DNA of 64,000 nucleotides, from positions 1-64,000 of the forward strand of contig CAZMZG010000001.1 in NCBI GenBank assembly GCA_964570785.1. The letters are read 5' to 3'. Shown one piece after another: positions 8,263 through 17,323 of this stretch. The position numbers were made by a program, and so were the translations under genes. The stretch is from Thermatribacter sp964570785 (GTDB lineage: Bacteria; Atribacterota; Atribacteria; Atribacterales; Thermatribacteraceae). The first letter of the stretch is position 1. Every line of letters begins with the position of its first letter. The notes beneath the pieces were generated by a model. That model was given only the letters and a program-made list of their open reading frames with translations, did not search any database and was not told the DNA's origin.

Positions 8263-10110
8263 CTACTCTTCTTTCCATACTCCGTCGTAGTTGACTTGGC
8301 CTGGGCGGATAGGATTAAACATCCATCCCTTAACCCAGCTTCGCATAGCAAAGATTTCTACGGGTTGATAGAATGGTATACCCAAAGCGTTTTCGTAGGC
8401 TATTTTTTGTATTTCTTCATAGATCTTCTGTCTTTCTTTTGAGTCGGTTTTGGATATTGCTTCTTCGATGAGCTGATTAAGATTTTGCTTGGCAAATTCT
8501 ATGAAGTTTTTACCCTGGGTGGTGCCGTATACACCGTTACTGTGATAGTAGGTAAAAATGAAGCTGTGAGGGTCTGGATAGTCGGCCAGCCAGCCGATAA
8601 CGAAAGCAGGCAATTGCCCGCTACGATAGGCATCGAGGTAAGTTGGCCACTGTACTCCCTGCACTTCTATTTTGAATTTGGGATTCAGGGATTCAATGTT
8701 TTCTTTAAGCATTTCACAAGCGGTTTGGCGAGCTTCGTTTCCGGTGTTGTAAAGCAAGGTTAATTTAAACCCTTTTTCCCATACTTCTCCATTCCAGGCT
8801 TTTTGGAGTTCTTCCTTGGCTTTTTCAAGGTCAAACTGGTACATGGGTAGGTCTTCATTGTAGCCGAGAAGTCCTCTGGGAAGCACCGAGGGTATCCGAT
8901 ATCCGTATCCATTGAGAACTTCGTTTATAAAGGTTTCATAGTCAAAAGCATAGCAAAAGGCTCGACGAACGTGAATATCGCTGAAGAAGTCAGGAGGAAT
9001 GCCCTCTCCGTCCAGCTTACCACTGCCCAGATACTTGCTTTCCGGAACAACACTCCAGTTAAAGTGCATCGCAGTTATGGTCAAACGTGCTCCTTCCCTG
9101 ATAACCACGTTTTCCATTCCTTTTACCTGTTCCAGATATTGAAGCGGGGTGTAAATCTGATCGGCGTCTCCTGCCTCAAGCATGGCTCTGCGGGTGCTCC
9201 ATTCGTCAATGCCCCAGATGATGGCTTTAGCAATTTTGGGTTTTTCTCCCCAATAGTTTTCGTTACGTACCAGAGTTACTTTTTGTTGTGTTCTGTCCCA
9301 CTCGGCAAGCATAAAAGGACCAGTTCCGATTGCTTCTTCATAGAGAGGACTTTCTTCTTTTTTGAGGTTGTGATATTTCCACCATCCTTCAGGTTTTCCA
9401 TCCCAGAGACCCAGCTCTATGCAGGTTTCTTTGTCCAGGATTGCACTCCAGCTTGAGTTTTGAGCCAGTATGCTCAGAAAAGGAGCAAAGGGTCTCACCA
9501 GATGGAATACTACATTGTCTCCCTCTACTTCTATTGCGGGGTCAATGTACTGGTTGTAAAAATCGATTAGCTTTTGTTCGTATGCAGGATCCTTCAGAGT
9601 TCCATCTTCGTTAAACATGTCGCTCCAGGCTACTCCCAGTTTGTCTGCAACAAAATCCTCCAGGGTTTGGTAATTAAACAAGGCTTCGATTAACATCCAC
9701 ATTGGTCCTGCGTAAGGGTCAAAAAGGATTCCGCGTTCGAAGCTATATTCAACATCTTCTGGAGTGAGGTCATTTCCATTGTGGAAAGTTACACCTTTTC
9801 TTATGGGAAATACGTAAGTTTTTCCATCATCTTTGATGAGCCCATTTTCCACTGACGGTACTTCGGTAGCCAATCGGGGAACAAACTCAGTAATGCTTTC
9901 TCCTTTATAGGCAATCAAGTTTTCATAAACAAAATTAATGACTTCACCACTGGCTGTATCATAAGCGTAGTGAGGATCCAGTGTATCCGGTTCTCCAATG
10001 CTAAGGTATATGTAAGTATCCGGGTTTTTGACCTCAGCCATTGCTAGAGACGTACCGCCTATAATCAGGAAAACCAAAAACAACCAGCTCCAAAATCTCC
10101 AACCTTTCAT
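8263..10110 (-). CDS. oppA: Extracellular peptide-binding protein of the Opp transporter
   Basis: A solute-binding protein of family 5, 615 residues. A signal peptide occupies residues 1-25 (basic start, hydrophobic core, AMA before the cleavage point) with no lipobox cysteine, so a soluble exported protein is predicted rather than a lipoprotein. The mature part begins with the family pattern SIGEPDTLDPHYAYD and ends with an aromatic-rich domain. It heads oppABCDF in the order binding protein, two permeases, two ATPases. The ATG follows GGGGGAG. I see no convincing promoter in the 74 bases before it. Confidence 0.93.
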   Translation of the reverse strand: MKGWRFWSWLFLVFLIIGGTSLAMAEVKNPDTYIYLSIGEPDTLDPHYAYDTASGEVINFVYENLIAYKGESITEFVPRLATEVPSVENGLIKDDGKTYVFPIRKGVTFHNGNDLTPEDVEYSFERGILFDPYAGPMWMLIEALFNYQTLEDFVADKLGVAWSDMFNEDGTLKDPAYEQKLIDFYNQYIDPAIEVEGDNVVFHLVRPFAPFLSILAQNSSWSAILDKETCIELGLWDGKPEGWWKYHNLKKEESPLYEEAIGTGPFMLAEWDRTQQKVTLVRNENYWGEKPKIAKAIIWGIDEWSTRRAMLEAGDADQIYTPLQYLEQVKGMENVVIREGARLTITAMHFNWSVVPESKYLGSGKLDGEGIPPDFFSDIHVRRAFCYAFDYETFINEVLNGYGYRIPSVLPRGLLGYNEDLPMYQFDLEKAKEELQKAWNGEVWEKGFKLTLLYNTGNEARQTACEMLKENIESLNPKFKIEVQGVQWPTYLDAYRSGQLPAFVIGWLADYPDPHSFIFTYYHSNGVYGTTQGKNFIEFAKQNLNQLIEEAISKTDSKERQKIYEEIQKIAYENALGIPFYQPVEIFAMRSWVKGWMFNPIRPGQVNYDGVWKEE

Positions 10111-10184
10111 AATTACTCCCCCTTTTTAGATTGATTTATTGAGCAAAGTGGAAAACAAGTTGGTTTTCCCTAAATTTCACCTCC

Positions 10185-11225
10185 CTATTTCATTTTTTTC
10201 AAGCGTGGATTGGGTGTTATCCCTGGAATTCTTCCTCTTTTAGCGATCTTTTGACCGGCTACCTCTTTAATATCCATAGTCATGTCTATAGGGGGCGCTC
10301 CACTGATATAGCTTCCGACGCCAAACATGTCTGCATCCTCTTTAAGTAACGCTATTTTTTCTGGGTTTAAACCTCCTGAAACCACTATTTTCACCCAGGA
10401 GAAACCTGCTTGGTCAAGGCGAATTCTCACCTCTTTGGCCAGAGCTGGAGATACACCACCCCTTTCTTCGGGGGTATCCAGGCGTACTCCAGCCAGTTTT
10501 TCCCCCAGTACCTTAGCTACCCTAAGTGCTTCTTCTGCTTCGTCTTTGAAGGTGTCTACCAGTATTATGCGAGGTAATTGATCTGGCAGGGCTTCCTCGA
10601 AAGCTTTGGCAGCGATTACCGTATCGCCTGTAATGAGAATAGCTGCGTGAGGTATAGTTCCTCCTGGTTCCTTCCCGGCAAGTTTCGCTCCTAAAATACA
10701 TGCGCAGCCATCGACTCCTCCGACCAGGGCAGCACGCTCCATGACTGGAGCTACTGCGGGGTGTACGTGCCTTGCTCCAAAAGCAAGTACCTTTTTTTTG
10801 CCCGCTGCTTTTTTACACTCTCGGGCAGCGGTGGCCCACCCGCTGCTTTGGGCCAGAATCCCCAGAAGGGGCGTTTCAAAAACACCAAACTCAGAGTAAG
10901 GGCCTTTAATCCTCATCACAACTTCTTTGGCCTCAAAAGTTTCTCCTTCCTCGAGAGACCATATCTCGACCTGGCTTTCCTGGAGTAAGTTGAGGGCTTC
11001 CTGAACTCCACACATTACACCCTCTCGGCGGGGAAATATTTCAGCGGTTACCAAAGTATCCTGTAAGTTTAGGTGTTTGAGAATCTGCTGGGCACTTACG
11101 AAGTAAATATCTGTAGTATAACCTTGCTTAATTTCTTCATGGGTTGCTGAATAAAACAACCTCTCCCGGGAGAGCTGTAGTACAGAAGCTTCTTCTATGC
11201 TATCAATCCATCTGTTTTGAGACAT
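10185..11225 (-). CDS. pncB: Nicotinate phosphoribosyltransferase (PncB family)
   Basis: It joins nicotinate to PRPP to give nicotinate mononucleotide in NAD salvage. 346 residues from ATG 11225, which has GAGGG six bases upstream; a TTG at 11249 would add 8 residues and is less likely. Family marks are GTIPHA (PRPP/substrate loop), VDTFKDEAEEA, GVRLDTPEERGG and the phosphate-binding VSGGLN near the C-terminus. The compact length resembles the shorter archaeal and thermophile NAPRTases rather than the E. coli enzyme. NadC (quinolinate PRTase) shares the fold, but the length and GTIPHA motif favour PncB. It is downstream of secG and upstream of oppA. Confidence 0.8.
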   Translation of the reverse strand: MSQNRWIDSIEEASVLQLSRERLFYSATHEEIKQGYTTDIYFVSAQQILKHLNLQDTLVTAEIFPRREGVMCGVQEALNLLQESQVEIWSLEEGETFEAKEVVMRIKGPYSEFGVFETPLLGILAQSSGWATAARECKKAAGKKKVLAFGARHVHPAVAPVMERAALVGGVDGCACILGAKLAGKEPGGTIPHAAILITGDTVIAAKAFEEALPDQLPRIILVDTFKDEAEEALRVAKVLGEKLAGVRLDTPEERGGVSPALAKEVRIRLDQAGFSWVKIVVSGGLNPEKIALLKEDADMFGVGSYISGAPPIDMTMDIKEVAGQKIAKRGRIPGITPNPRLKKMK

Positions 11226-11265
11226 TTCATTCCCTCTTGGTTTTAGCAATAGTTAGTTGACATTT

Positions 11266-11493
11266 TTATCGGTATACGGTCAGGGCAAAAACAAGGGAAA
11301 GCGACATAAAGACTACCGAAAAAAGTACGGTGAGCTTGGTAAGCAGAGGAAGATTTTTGAATTTACTGCTCCGGTCTGCCCGGGTTGCTCCACCGAAAAT
11401 ACCTCCACCCATTCCTGCTTTACGAGGTTGAAGGATTACGGTAAGGATTAAGCCTGCACAGATCAAGATTTGAACAATCATCCAGCTGGTCAT
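11266..11493 (-). CDS. secG: Preprotein translocase subunit SecG
   Basis: A 75-residue inner-membrane subunit of the SecYEG channel. Two hydrophobic helices (about 5-22 and 50-72) flank a Gly-rich cytoplasmic loop, GMGGGIFGGATRADR, which is the family hallmark. It sits 2 bases after tpiA, the frequent gapA-(pgk)-tpiA-secG arrangement; pgk is absent from this window. Confidence 0.93.
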   Translation of the reverse strand: MTSWMIVQILICAGLILTVILQPRKAGMGGGIFGGATRADRSSKFKNLPLLTKLTVLFSVVFMSLSLVFALTVYR

Positions 11494-11495
11494 TT

Positions 11496-12269
11496 TTATA
11501 TCCCACCCGATACCCTTGCGGTTTCTTTTATAATGTCAAGGAATTTACTGACATCAAGACTGGCTCCTCCAACTAATGTTCCGTCAATATCTTTTTGATT
11601 TATGAACTGAGCAGCATTTTTTGGATTTACACTACCTCCGTAGAGGATCCTGATTTTTTGAGCCTTTTCCCTACCCAACTTTTCAGAAAGCTTTTTCCTT
11701 ATGAAAGCTATGGCTTCCTGAGCATCTTGAGGGGTAGCCGCCTTGCCAGTTCCAATGGCCCATACCGGCTCATATGCAATTACCATCGATTCAACATTAG
11801 GCAGAGCGGTAATTCCTTCTATTCCTTTTTCAAGCTGGTAGGTTAATATTGCTTCGGTTTCGCCTTTTTCTCGTTCTTCAAGGGTTTCTCCAACACAGAG
11901 AATAGGCTGTAATCCAAGCTTCAGTGCAGCCTGTACCTTTTTACCTATTTCTTCCGCTGTTTCCCGAAAGATATGTCTCCTTTCAGAGTGACCAAGGATT
12001 ACATATTTGCAACCGATTTCAAGAAGCATAGGTCCTGAAATTTCGCCAGTGAATGCACCTTTTAGTTCCCAGTGCATATTCTGAGCTCCCAGCTTTACAG
12101 GCGAACCTGCTATTTTTTGGGAAAGTGCGTGCAGAGAGGTAAAGGGAGGACAAATAATGACTTCTACGCCAGGTGTTCCCAGTTCCTGCAATAAGGCTTC
12201 GGCATATGCCGAAGCCTCGACAATAGTTTTGTTCATTTTCCAGTTGCCTGCAGCGATGGGTGTCCTCAT
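11496..12269 (-). CDS. tpiA: Triose-phosphate isomerase
   Basis: It interconverts dihydroxyacetone phosphate and glyceraldehyde 3-phosphate. 257 residues from the ATG at 12269, two bases after the gapA stop, giving the standard start MRTPIAAGNWKMNK; the open frame extends further upstream into gapA but that part is not family sequence. Catalytic Lys is in NWKMNK, His in LGHSERR, and Glu in AYEPVWAIGTG. The phosphate-binding end ILYGGSVNP is intact. Confidence 0.97.
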   Translation of the reverse strand: MRTPIAAGNWKMNKTIVEASAYAEALLQELGTPGVEVIICPPFTSLHALSQKIAGSPVKLGAQNMHWELKGAFTGEISGPMLLEIGCKYVILGHSERRHIFRETAEEIGKKVQAALKLGLQPILCVGETLEEREKGETEAILTYQLEKGIEGITALPNVESMVIAYEPVWAIGTGKAATPQDAQEAIAFIRKKLSEKLGREKAQKIRILYGGSVNPKNAAQFINQKDIDGTLVGGASLDVSKFLDIIKETARVSGGI

Positions 12270-12271
12270 GG

Positions 12272-13276
12272 CTACAATCCCTGCTCCATCATATAGTTTG
12301 CAAGATCTACTACTCTGCAAGAGTAACCCCATTCGTTGTCATACCAGGAAAGAACCTTAACCAGGTTGGCGTTAACTTTGGTGGACAAAGCATCTACAAT
12401 TGAGGAGTGGGCATCGTGCAAGAAATCGATAGATACCAGGGGTTCTTCGCAGTAAGCAAGGATGCCCTTCAGTTCGCCTTCTGCAGCTTTCTTGAGAGCA
12501 GCGTTAACTTCCTCCGCAGTGGTCTCTTTTTCCACAATGGCTACAAAGTCCACCACTGAAACGTCAGGGGTGGGAACCCTGATGGCCATTCCGTCCAGTT
12601 TCCCTTCAAGCTCGGGCATTACCTTGCCTATAGCTGCTGCAGCTCCTGTGGTGGTGGGAATCATGGACATTGCCGCAGCTCTTGCCCTGCGCAGGTCTTT
12701 GTGTGGAAAGTCAAGAATTACCTGATCGTTTGTGTAAGCATGGATGGTGGTCATGAACCCTTTTTGAACGACAAAGTTCTCGTGAAGTACTTTTACAACA
12801 GGTGCGAGGCAATTAGTTGTACAGGAAGCGTTGGATACTATGTGATGTTTGTCTTTATCGTAGGAAGAATGATTAACCCCCATTACCACGGTTATATCGG
12901 GTTCCTTGGCGGGAGCGGTGATAATAACTTTCTTTGCACCGGCTTCAAAGTGCAGGGAAGCTCCTTTGCGATCCCGGAATCTCCCGGTTGACTCTATTAC
13001 AATATCTACTCCCAAGTCTTTCCAGGGAAGCTGAGCAGGGTCTTTTTGGGCAAGAACTTTTATTTCTTTGCCGTCAACAATTATAGCGTCTTCCTTGGAG
13101 GAAATGTCGTTGGAAAGAATGCCATGGACCGAATCGTACTTAAGAAGATGAGCCAGAGTTTTGGCATTAGTCAGGTCGTTGATTGCTACCACATTGACGT
13201 TTCCAGTTTCCAGCATCCTTCTGAATACCAGTCTCCCGATCCTGCCAAAACCGTTTATGGCTATGTTCAAGTGCAT
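12272..13276 (-). CDS. gapA: Glyceraldehyde-3-phosphate dehydrogenase
   Basis: The glycolytic oxidoreductase, 334 residues, NAD-binding start INGFGRIGRLVFRRM and catalytic cysteine in SNASCTTNCLAPV. The C-terminal signature SWYDNEWGYSCRVVDL is present. The ATG follows AAAGGAGG. A clear promoter (13321-13348) sits directly upstream, so gapA leads the gapA-tpiA-secG group and may drive pncB and opp as well. Confidence 0.97.
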   Translation of the reverse strand: MHLNIAINGFGRIGRLVFRRMLETGNVNVVAINDLTNAKTLAHLLKYDSVHGILSNDISSKEDAIIVDGKEIKVLAQKDPAQLPWKDLGVDIVIESTGRFRDRKGASLHFEAGAKKVIITAPAKEPDITVVMGVNHSSYDKDKHHIVSNASCTTNCLAPVVKVLHENFVVQKGFMTTIHAYTNDQVILDFPHKDLRRARAAAMSMIPTTTGAAAAIGKVMPELEGKLDGMAIRVPTPDVSVVDFVAIVEKETTAEEVNAALKKAAEGELKGILAYCEEPLVSIDFLHDAHSSIVDALSTKVNANLVKVLSWYDNEWGYSCRVVDLANYMMEQGL

Positions 13277-13320
13277 CTACCTCCTTTAGTGGGAAATTTC
13301 TCTTTTAATCATGCCAGATA

Positions 13321-13348
13321 ATTATACACTAACTTGCCTTATTGTAAA
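13321..13348 (-). promoter_or_regulatory. Sigma-70-type promoter of gapA
   Basis: On the minus strand TTTACA (13348-13343), a 16-base spacer, then TATAAT (13326-13321). The expected start of transcription is near 13314, giving a leader of about 38 bases containing the AGGAGG of gapA. Confidence 0.65.
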
Positions 13349-13359
13349 GGGGAGAATTT

Positions 13360-13404
13360 AAAGCCCAAAAAGGGTGGTGCTAAGCACCACCCTTTTTGGG
13401 CTTT
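13360..13404 (-). terminator. Terminator after the orphan ABC ATPase gene
   Basis: A perfect 21-bp inverted repeat (13360-13380 with 13384-13404) with a 3-base loop begins 4 bases after the stop of the MalK-type gene. Its distal end is A/T rich, so the RNA stem ends in a U-rich run. It separates this gene from the gapA promoter, whose -35 lies 12 bases further on. Confidence 0.8.
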
Positions 13405-13408
13405 GGAC

Positions 13409-14515
13409 TTAGATGATCGCCTTTTCAGTGTCAGTGTCAAAGACGTGCATCTTATCAGTATCTACCACTGTTTTCATTGTGTCGCCCACATCAACATGGG
13501 TCTGCATATCAAACACAGCTACAATAGTGTGTGTTCCACAGGTGAGATAAACTATTTGTTCAGAACCCAGGGGCTCTACCACATCGACGGTGGCGTCGAT
13601 AATGTTACCGTCCTGGCGAAGCATTTCTTTCGATACCGCAAGGTCATAAATATCCTGGGGTCTGATTCCAAAAGTCACTTCCTTATTCACGTATGGTTCC
13701 AGGGCAGCCCTGTATTCTTCGGGAACAGTAATCTTGAAGGACTGTCCATCGAGAATCAGAGAGTTGCCATCTTTTTTCAACGTCACATCCAGGAAATTCA
13801 TAGATGGGGTCCCTATAAACCCGGCTACGAACTTGTTTGCGGGTTTGTTGTAAAGTTCAAGTGGGGTACCTACTTGCTGGATGATTCCATCTCTCATAAC
13901 TACTATTCGGTCTCCCATGGTCATTGCTTCAACCTGGTCGTGGGTAACGTATATCATGGTAGTTTGGAGGCGGTCATGGAGTTTTGAAAGCTCGGCTCTC
14001 ATCTGCACGCGTAGCTTTGCGTCCAAGTTGGAAAGAGGTTCGTCAAAAAGAAAAACCTTGGGATGACGCACAATAGCTCTTCCTACTGCCACTCGCTGTC
14101 TCTGTCCACCTGAAAGCTGTTTGGGTTTTCTCCTCAAAAGTTCTTGAATGCCAAGTATTTCAGCGGCTTCTTTTACGCGTCTGTCTATCTCATCTTTTGG
14201 AAACTTGCGCAGTTTAAGGCCGAAAGCCATGTTGTTGTAAACATCCATGTGGGGGTAAAGAGCGTAGTTTTGGAACACCATAGCGATGTCGCGATCTTTG
14301 GGTGGTACATCATTCACCAGGGTGTCTCCAATGTAAATTTCACCTTCGTCTACTTCTTCAAGACCGGCAATCATTCTCAGGGTAGTGGTTTTTCCGCATC
14401 CCGAGGGACCGACCAGTACGACGAACTCCTTGTCCTTAATTTCCAGATCCACCTTGTTTACCGCTACTACATTTCCAAACCGTTTGACCACATTTTTCAA
14501 AACAACACCAGCCAT
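13409..14515 (-). CDS. Orphan sugar ABC transporter ATPase, MalK/UgpC/MsmX type
   Basis: A 368-residue ATPase of carbohydrate importers. Walker A GPSGCGKTTTLRMIAG, Q-loop VFQNYALYPHM, signature LSGGQRQRVAVGRAI, Walker B VFLFDEPLSNLDA and the H-loop VTHDQVEAMT are intact; a C-terminal TOBE/OB regulatory region (about 240-368) follows. No permease or binding protein is adjacent and it is bounded by its own putative promoter and a strong terminator. It could therefore serve several importers, as MsmX does in Bacillus, including the permeases at 62347-64000. That sharing is inference. Confidence 0.88.
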   Translation of the reverse strand: MAGVVLKNVVKRFGNVVAVNKVDLEIKDKEFVVLVGPSGCGKTTTLRMIAGLEEVDEGEIYIGDTLVNDVPPKDRDIAMVFQNYALYPHMDVYNNMAFGLKLRKFPKDEIDRRVKEAAEILGIQELLRRKPKQLSGGQRQRVAVGRAIVRHPKVFLFDEPLSNLDAKLRVQMRAELSKLHDRLQTTMIYVTHDQVEAMTMGDRIVVMRDGIIQQVGTPLELYNKPANKFVAGFIGTPSMNFLDVTLKKDGNSLILDGQSFKITVPEEYRAALEPYVNKEVTFGIRPQDIYDLAVSKEMLRQDGNIIDATVDVVEPLGSEQIVYLTCGTHTIVAVFDMQTHVDVGDTMKTVVDTDKMHVFDTDTEKAII

Positions 14516-14540
14516 CTATATTCCTCCTTTTTAACAAAAA

Positions 14541-14569
14541 ATTAAATAAAAGTGGTTCAAAAACTACAA
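14541..14569 (-). promoter_or_regulatory. Possible promoter of the orphan ABC ATPase
   Basis: Minus strand TTGTAG (14569-14564), 17 bases, TTTAAT (14546-14541), in an A/T-rich gap between whiA and the ATPase gene; the AAAGGAGG of the gene follows. The hexamers are imperfect, so this is tentative. Confidence 0.35.
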
Positions 14570-14586
14570 AACTATTGTAAAATACA

Positions 14587-15483
14587 TCATTTAATGTGTA
14601 AAGACTTGGATTCTACCATTTTTTCTATTGTCTTAAGCCTTCTGTGTGCTTCACCTTTGGAGATGGGAGGCCTACAGAGCTTGCCCAGTTCTTTTAGAGA
14701 AGCGAGGGGATGTTTAATGCGCAAGAGTGCTATTTCAAATAGTTTGGGTGGCAGGGTTTCCAGATCTATCTTTTGCAGTTTTTCTCTTAGACGCATTGAG
14801 TAAGCAACGGTCCTTTCTAAATTGGAAGTCTCGCAGTTGACCCACCTGGTTAGCTCGTTGAAGGTGGCTTTCTCAGCGACCAGTTTTTCCAGGATGAGAT
14901 AGGTGTGCGTTGCTCCTATAGAATGAACAAAACTGGTTATGGTGTTTATGTTTTTAGAGTATAGAATGAGCCTATTGCGGTAAAGCCTCTTTTTAAAGTC
15001 CAGGTTTTGTTTTTGAAGGAATCCAAGTGCTTCATCACAAACTTTTTCTGAAGAAAGACGCATTTCCAGTTGGTAAGACCTGTGGGGTTCTCCAAGATAG
15101 CCCTTGGTTTCAAAAAGACCTCTTAAAAAGTGGAAACCTGCTTCTCGAAGACTATCAGTAGAGCGCGCTAAGCTAACCTGCAACAATTCCCACTTTTTGC
15201 CCAATTCGAAATCAACCTGATAGAATTTGCCTTTATTTAAGCCTTTCTTATCAAGGGCAAAGATCTGGTAATTAGATAAACCGCCCTGAACTTTTTTCTG
15301 GATGGTTACTATTTTTTTAATCAACGCTATATCTTGATGGGTGAAAAGAAGGTGAAATTGATCGTTGCTTTTTTGAAGCACGCCCAGGCCGTGGATGATA
15401 CCCATCCATTCGGCTTCCAGGTTTTTGGGATTATCGGGAATGATCGAATAAAGTTCTTCTTTAAGAAAGCTCTGTATTTCCAC
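14587..15483 (-). CDS. whiA: WhiA-family DNA-binding protein
   Basis: A 298-residue protein matching WhiA: an N-terminal LAGLIDADG-homing-endonuclease-like fold (about 85-190, REAGFHFLRGLFETKGYL) and a C-terminal helix-turn-helix (NCETSNLERT, then RIKHPLASLKELGKL and ISKGEAHRRL). WhiA is a sporulation regulator in Streptomyces and affects division and chromosome segregation in Bacillus; the role here is unknown. It starts at a GTG inside the end of uvrC (23-base overlap). In many Gram-positives uvrC is followed by rapZ, yvcK and whiA; here the two middle genes are missing. Confidence 0.82.
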   Translation of the reverse strand: MEIQSFLKEELYSIIPDNPKNLEAEWMGIIHGLGVLQKSNDQFHLLFTHQDIALIKKIVTIQKKVQGGLSNYQIFALDKKGLNKGKFYQVDFELGKKWELLQVSLARSTDSLREAGFHFLRGLFETKGYLGEPHRSYQLEMRLSSEKVCDEALGFLQKQNLDFKKRLYRNRLILYSKNINTITSFVHSIGATHTYLILEKLVAEKATFNELTRWVNCETSNLERTVAYSMRLREKLQKIDLETLPPKLFEIALLRIKHPLASLKELGKLCRPPISKGEAHRRLKTIEKMVESKSLHIK

Positions 15484-17323
15484 TGTTTTTTAAGAAGTGT
15501 TCTTGAATTTTTTCTTTCAGTTTCCAGGCTAAATTCTTTGAGATTCCCAATTTTTTGCTTATTTCCTGGGGATCAAGGTTTAAAATTTCTTCCAGATTAT
15601 CAAAGGTTGAGAGAATGAGCCTTTTCCTTTTTTGGCCTATTCCTTTTACTTCTTCCAGAATAGAGTGAAAGAGCTTTTTATTTCTTTTTATTCTGTGAGA
15701 AGTTACTGCAAAACGATGAGCTTCGTTACGCACTCTTTGCAGGAGTTGTAGTGCCTCAGAGTGAACAGGTAATCTGATTGGCTCTTTTTGGAGGGTAGTG
15801 TAAATTTCTTCGTTTTCTTTAGCAATGGCTATCACCGGGATGTTTTGTCCTTGTGCTTTGAGGGCCTTCAAGGCAGAGGTTAATTGCCCTCGACCTCCAT
15901 CGATTAAAAAAAGGTCGGGCAGTTTTACATTATTTTTAGCAGTGTGTTTCAGATATCTACCAACAGTTTCTTCAATCATTGAAAAGTCGTCAGGGTGCTT
16001 CAGTCTGGACATGTTGAACTTTCGATATTCACTTTTACGGGGCTCCCCCTTTTCAAAAATTACCACTACTCCTATTGCTTCGCTTCCCTGGAAGTTTGAA
16101 ATATCTACGCCAGCTATTTTTTCGGGATAGAAATTGAGGTGCAAAATCTCCTTTAATCCCGAAAGAGAACTTTGAATGGCCTTTTCACGACGCAGTATTC
16201 TTGCCCGTTCAGAATTTAAGTTCTTAACCGCGTTTTCCTTGGCGAAAGATAGTAGATTTTCTTCTTCCTCATTTTGAGGTTTTCTAACTGAAAAAGGTAG
16301 ATTTGTTTCCTTTCCAAATAGTTCCAGGACATGCTCCGGGTATTCAGAGCTCAAGCATATTTCTTCGGGGGGGAGAAATTGCCCAGAATAGTACATATCA
16401 AGAAATTGGATTAGTACTTCCTCTTTGGTTTCAAAATTGGAAATTGTAGCCAAAAAGTTTTCGCTGTTTATGAGTTTCCCTTTTCTTACTTTCAAAATTA
16501 CTATGGAGCCCAGGCGGTCTTCTTGAGATAATTCCATTTCAACAAAGTCTGCGTTGGTGGATTCACCGAGTACCAGGCGGTACCGAGAAGCGATTCTCTT
16601 TATTGCATCAATTTGGTTTCTGTATCGTGCTGCTTTCTCAAATTCCCATTTTTCTGCTTTGTGCCACATTTCCTGTTCCAGTTGTTTTAAAATTTTTTGA
16701 TAGTCTCCATTTAAAAAAAGAAAGGCATTTTGGAGATTTTTCTGGTACTCTTCTTTAGATATCAAACCCGTGCAGGGTGCTGAACATAAGCCTATTTCAT
16801 AATCCAGGCAGGGGCGCTTGATTGGGAAACTTTTTTCGTCAAGGCTACAACTTCTCAAAAAAAAGATCGATCTCAACACCTTTAATCCTTCTTTGATTTT
16901 TTTGCTGTTGGTGAAAGGACCAAAGTATAAACCGTCTCCTCCAGTCTTTTTGCGGGCTATCTTGACGGCTGGAAAGTCTCCTTTCTGCTCGAACTTTAGG
17001 TAGGGATAACTTTTGTCATCTTTTAAGCGAATGTTAAAGGGAGGCTTGTAGGTCTTAATAAGTTCTTCCTCAAGGAGTAAGGCTTCGTTTTCGTCTTTGG
17101 TTAAGATGCTCTGGATGAGGGCAATACGTTCACGCAGTTCTTTTTTAAAAAGAGTAGAACCATTTTGGAGATGTGCTTTGACCCTTTTTTGAATGTTCTT
17201 TGCTTTGCCTACATAAATTACTTCTCCGTGATTGTCCTTGAGTAGATAAACCCCACAGTTCTCGGGTAGCTGGGATATGCTTGAAGGATTAACTTCAAAC
17301 CGGGCAAACTTCTCTGTTTTCAA
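15461..17323 (-). CDS. uvrC: Excinuclease ABC subunit C
   Basis: The dual-incision nuclease of nucleotide excision repair, 620 residues. The GIY-YIG domain begins at residue 20 (CGVYLLKDNHGEVIYVGKA), a UVR motif lies near 205-240, then the RNase H-like 3'-side nuclease domain (VDISNFQGSEAIG, LFLIDGGRGQL) and a terminal helix-hairpin-helix pair. Start is TTG with GAGGTG seven bases upstream. It overlaps uvrA by 29 bases and whiA by 23, implying a tightly coupled message. Confidence 0.97.
   Translation of the reverse strand: MKTEKFARFEVNPSSISQLPENCGVYLLKDNHGEVIYVGKAKNIQKRVKAHLQNGSTLFKKELRERIALIQSILTKDENEALLLEEELIKTYKPPFNIRLKDDKSYPYLKFEQKGDFPAVKIARKKTGGDGLYFGPFTNSKKIKEGLKVLRSIFFLRSCSLDEKSFPIKRPCLDYEIGLCSAPCTGLISKEEYQKNLQNAFLFLNGDYQKILKQLEQEMWHKAEKWEFEKAARYRNQIDAIKRIASRYRLVLGESTNADFVEMELSQEDRLGSIVILKVRKGKLINSENFLATISNFETKEEVLIQFLDMYYSGQFLPPEEICLSSEYPEHVLELFGKETNLPFSVRKPQNEEEENLLSFAKENAVKNLNSERARILRREKAIQSSLSGLKEILHLNFYPEKIAGVDISNFQGSEAIGVVVIFEKGEPRKSEYRKFNMSRLKHPDDFSMIEETVGRYLKHTAKNNVKLPDLFLIDGGRGQLTSALKALKAQGQNIPVIAIAKENEEIYTTLQKEPIRLPVHSEALQLLQRVRNEAHRFAVTSHRIKRNKKLFHSILEEVKGIGQKRKRLILSTFDNLEEILNLDPQEISKKLGISKNLAWKLKEKIQEHFLKNSGNTELS

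Noticed and set aside
10111..10184. A tiny ORF and a 7-bp hairpin (10150-10156 with 10163-10169) before oppA
   Set aside because: The GGAGGTG is too far from any start codon, the stem is short and no T-run follows; the signals are too weak to call.
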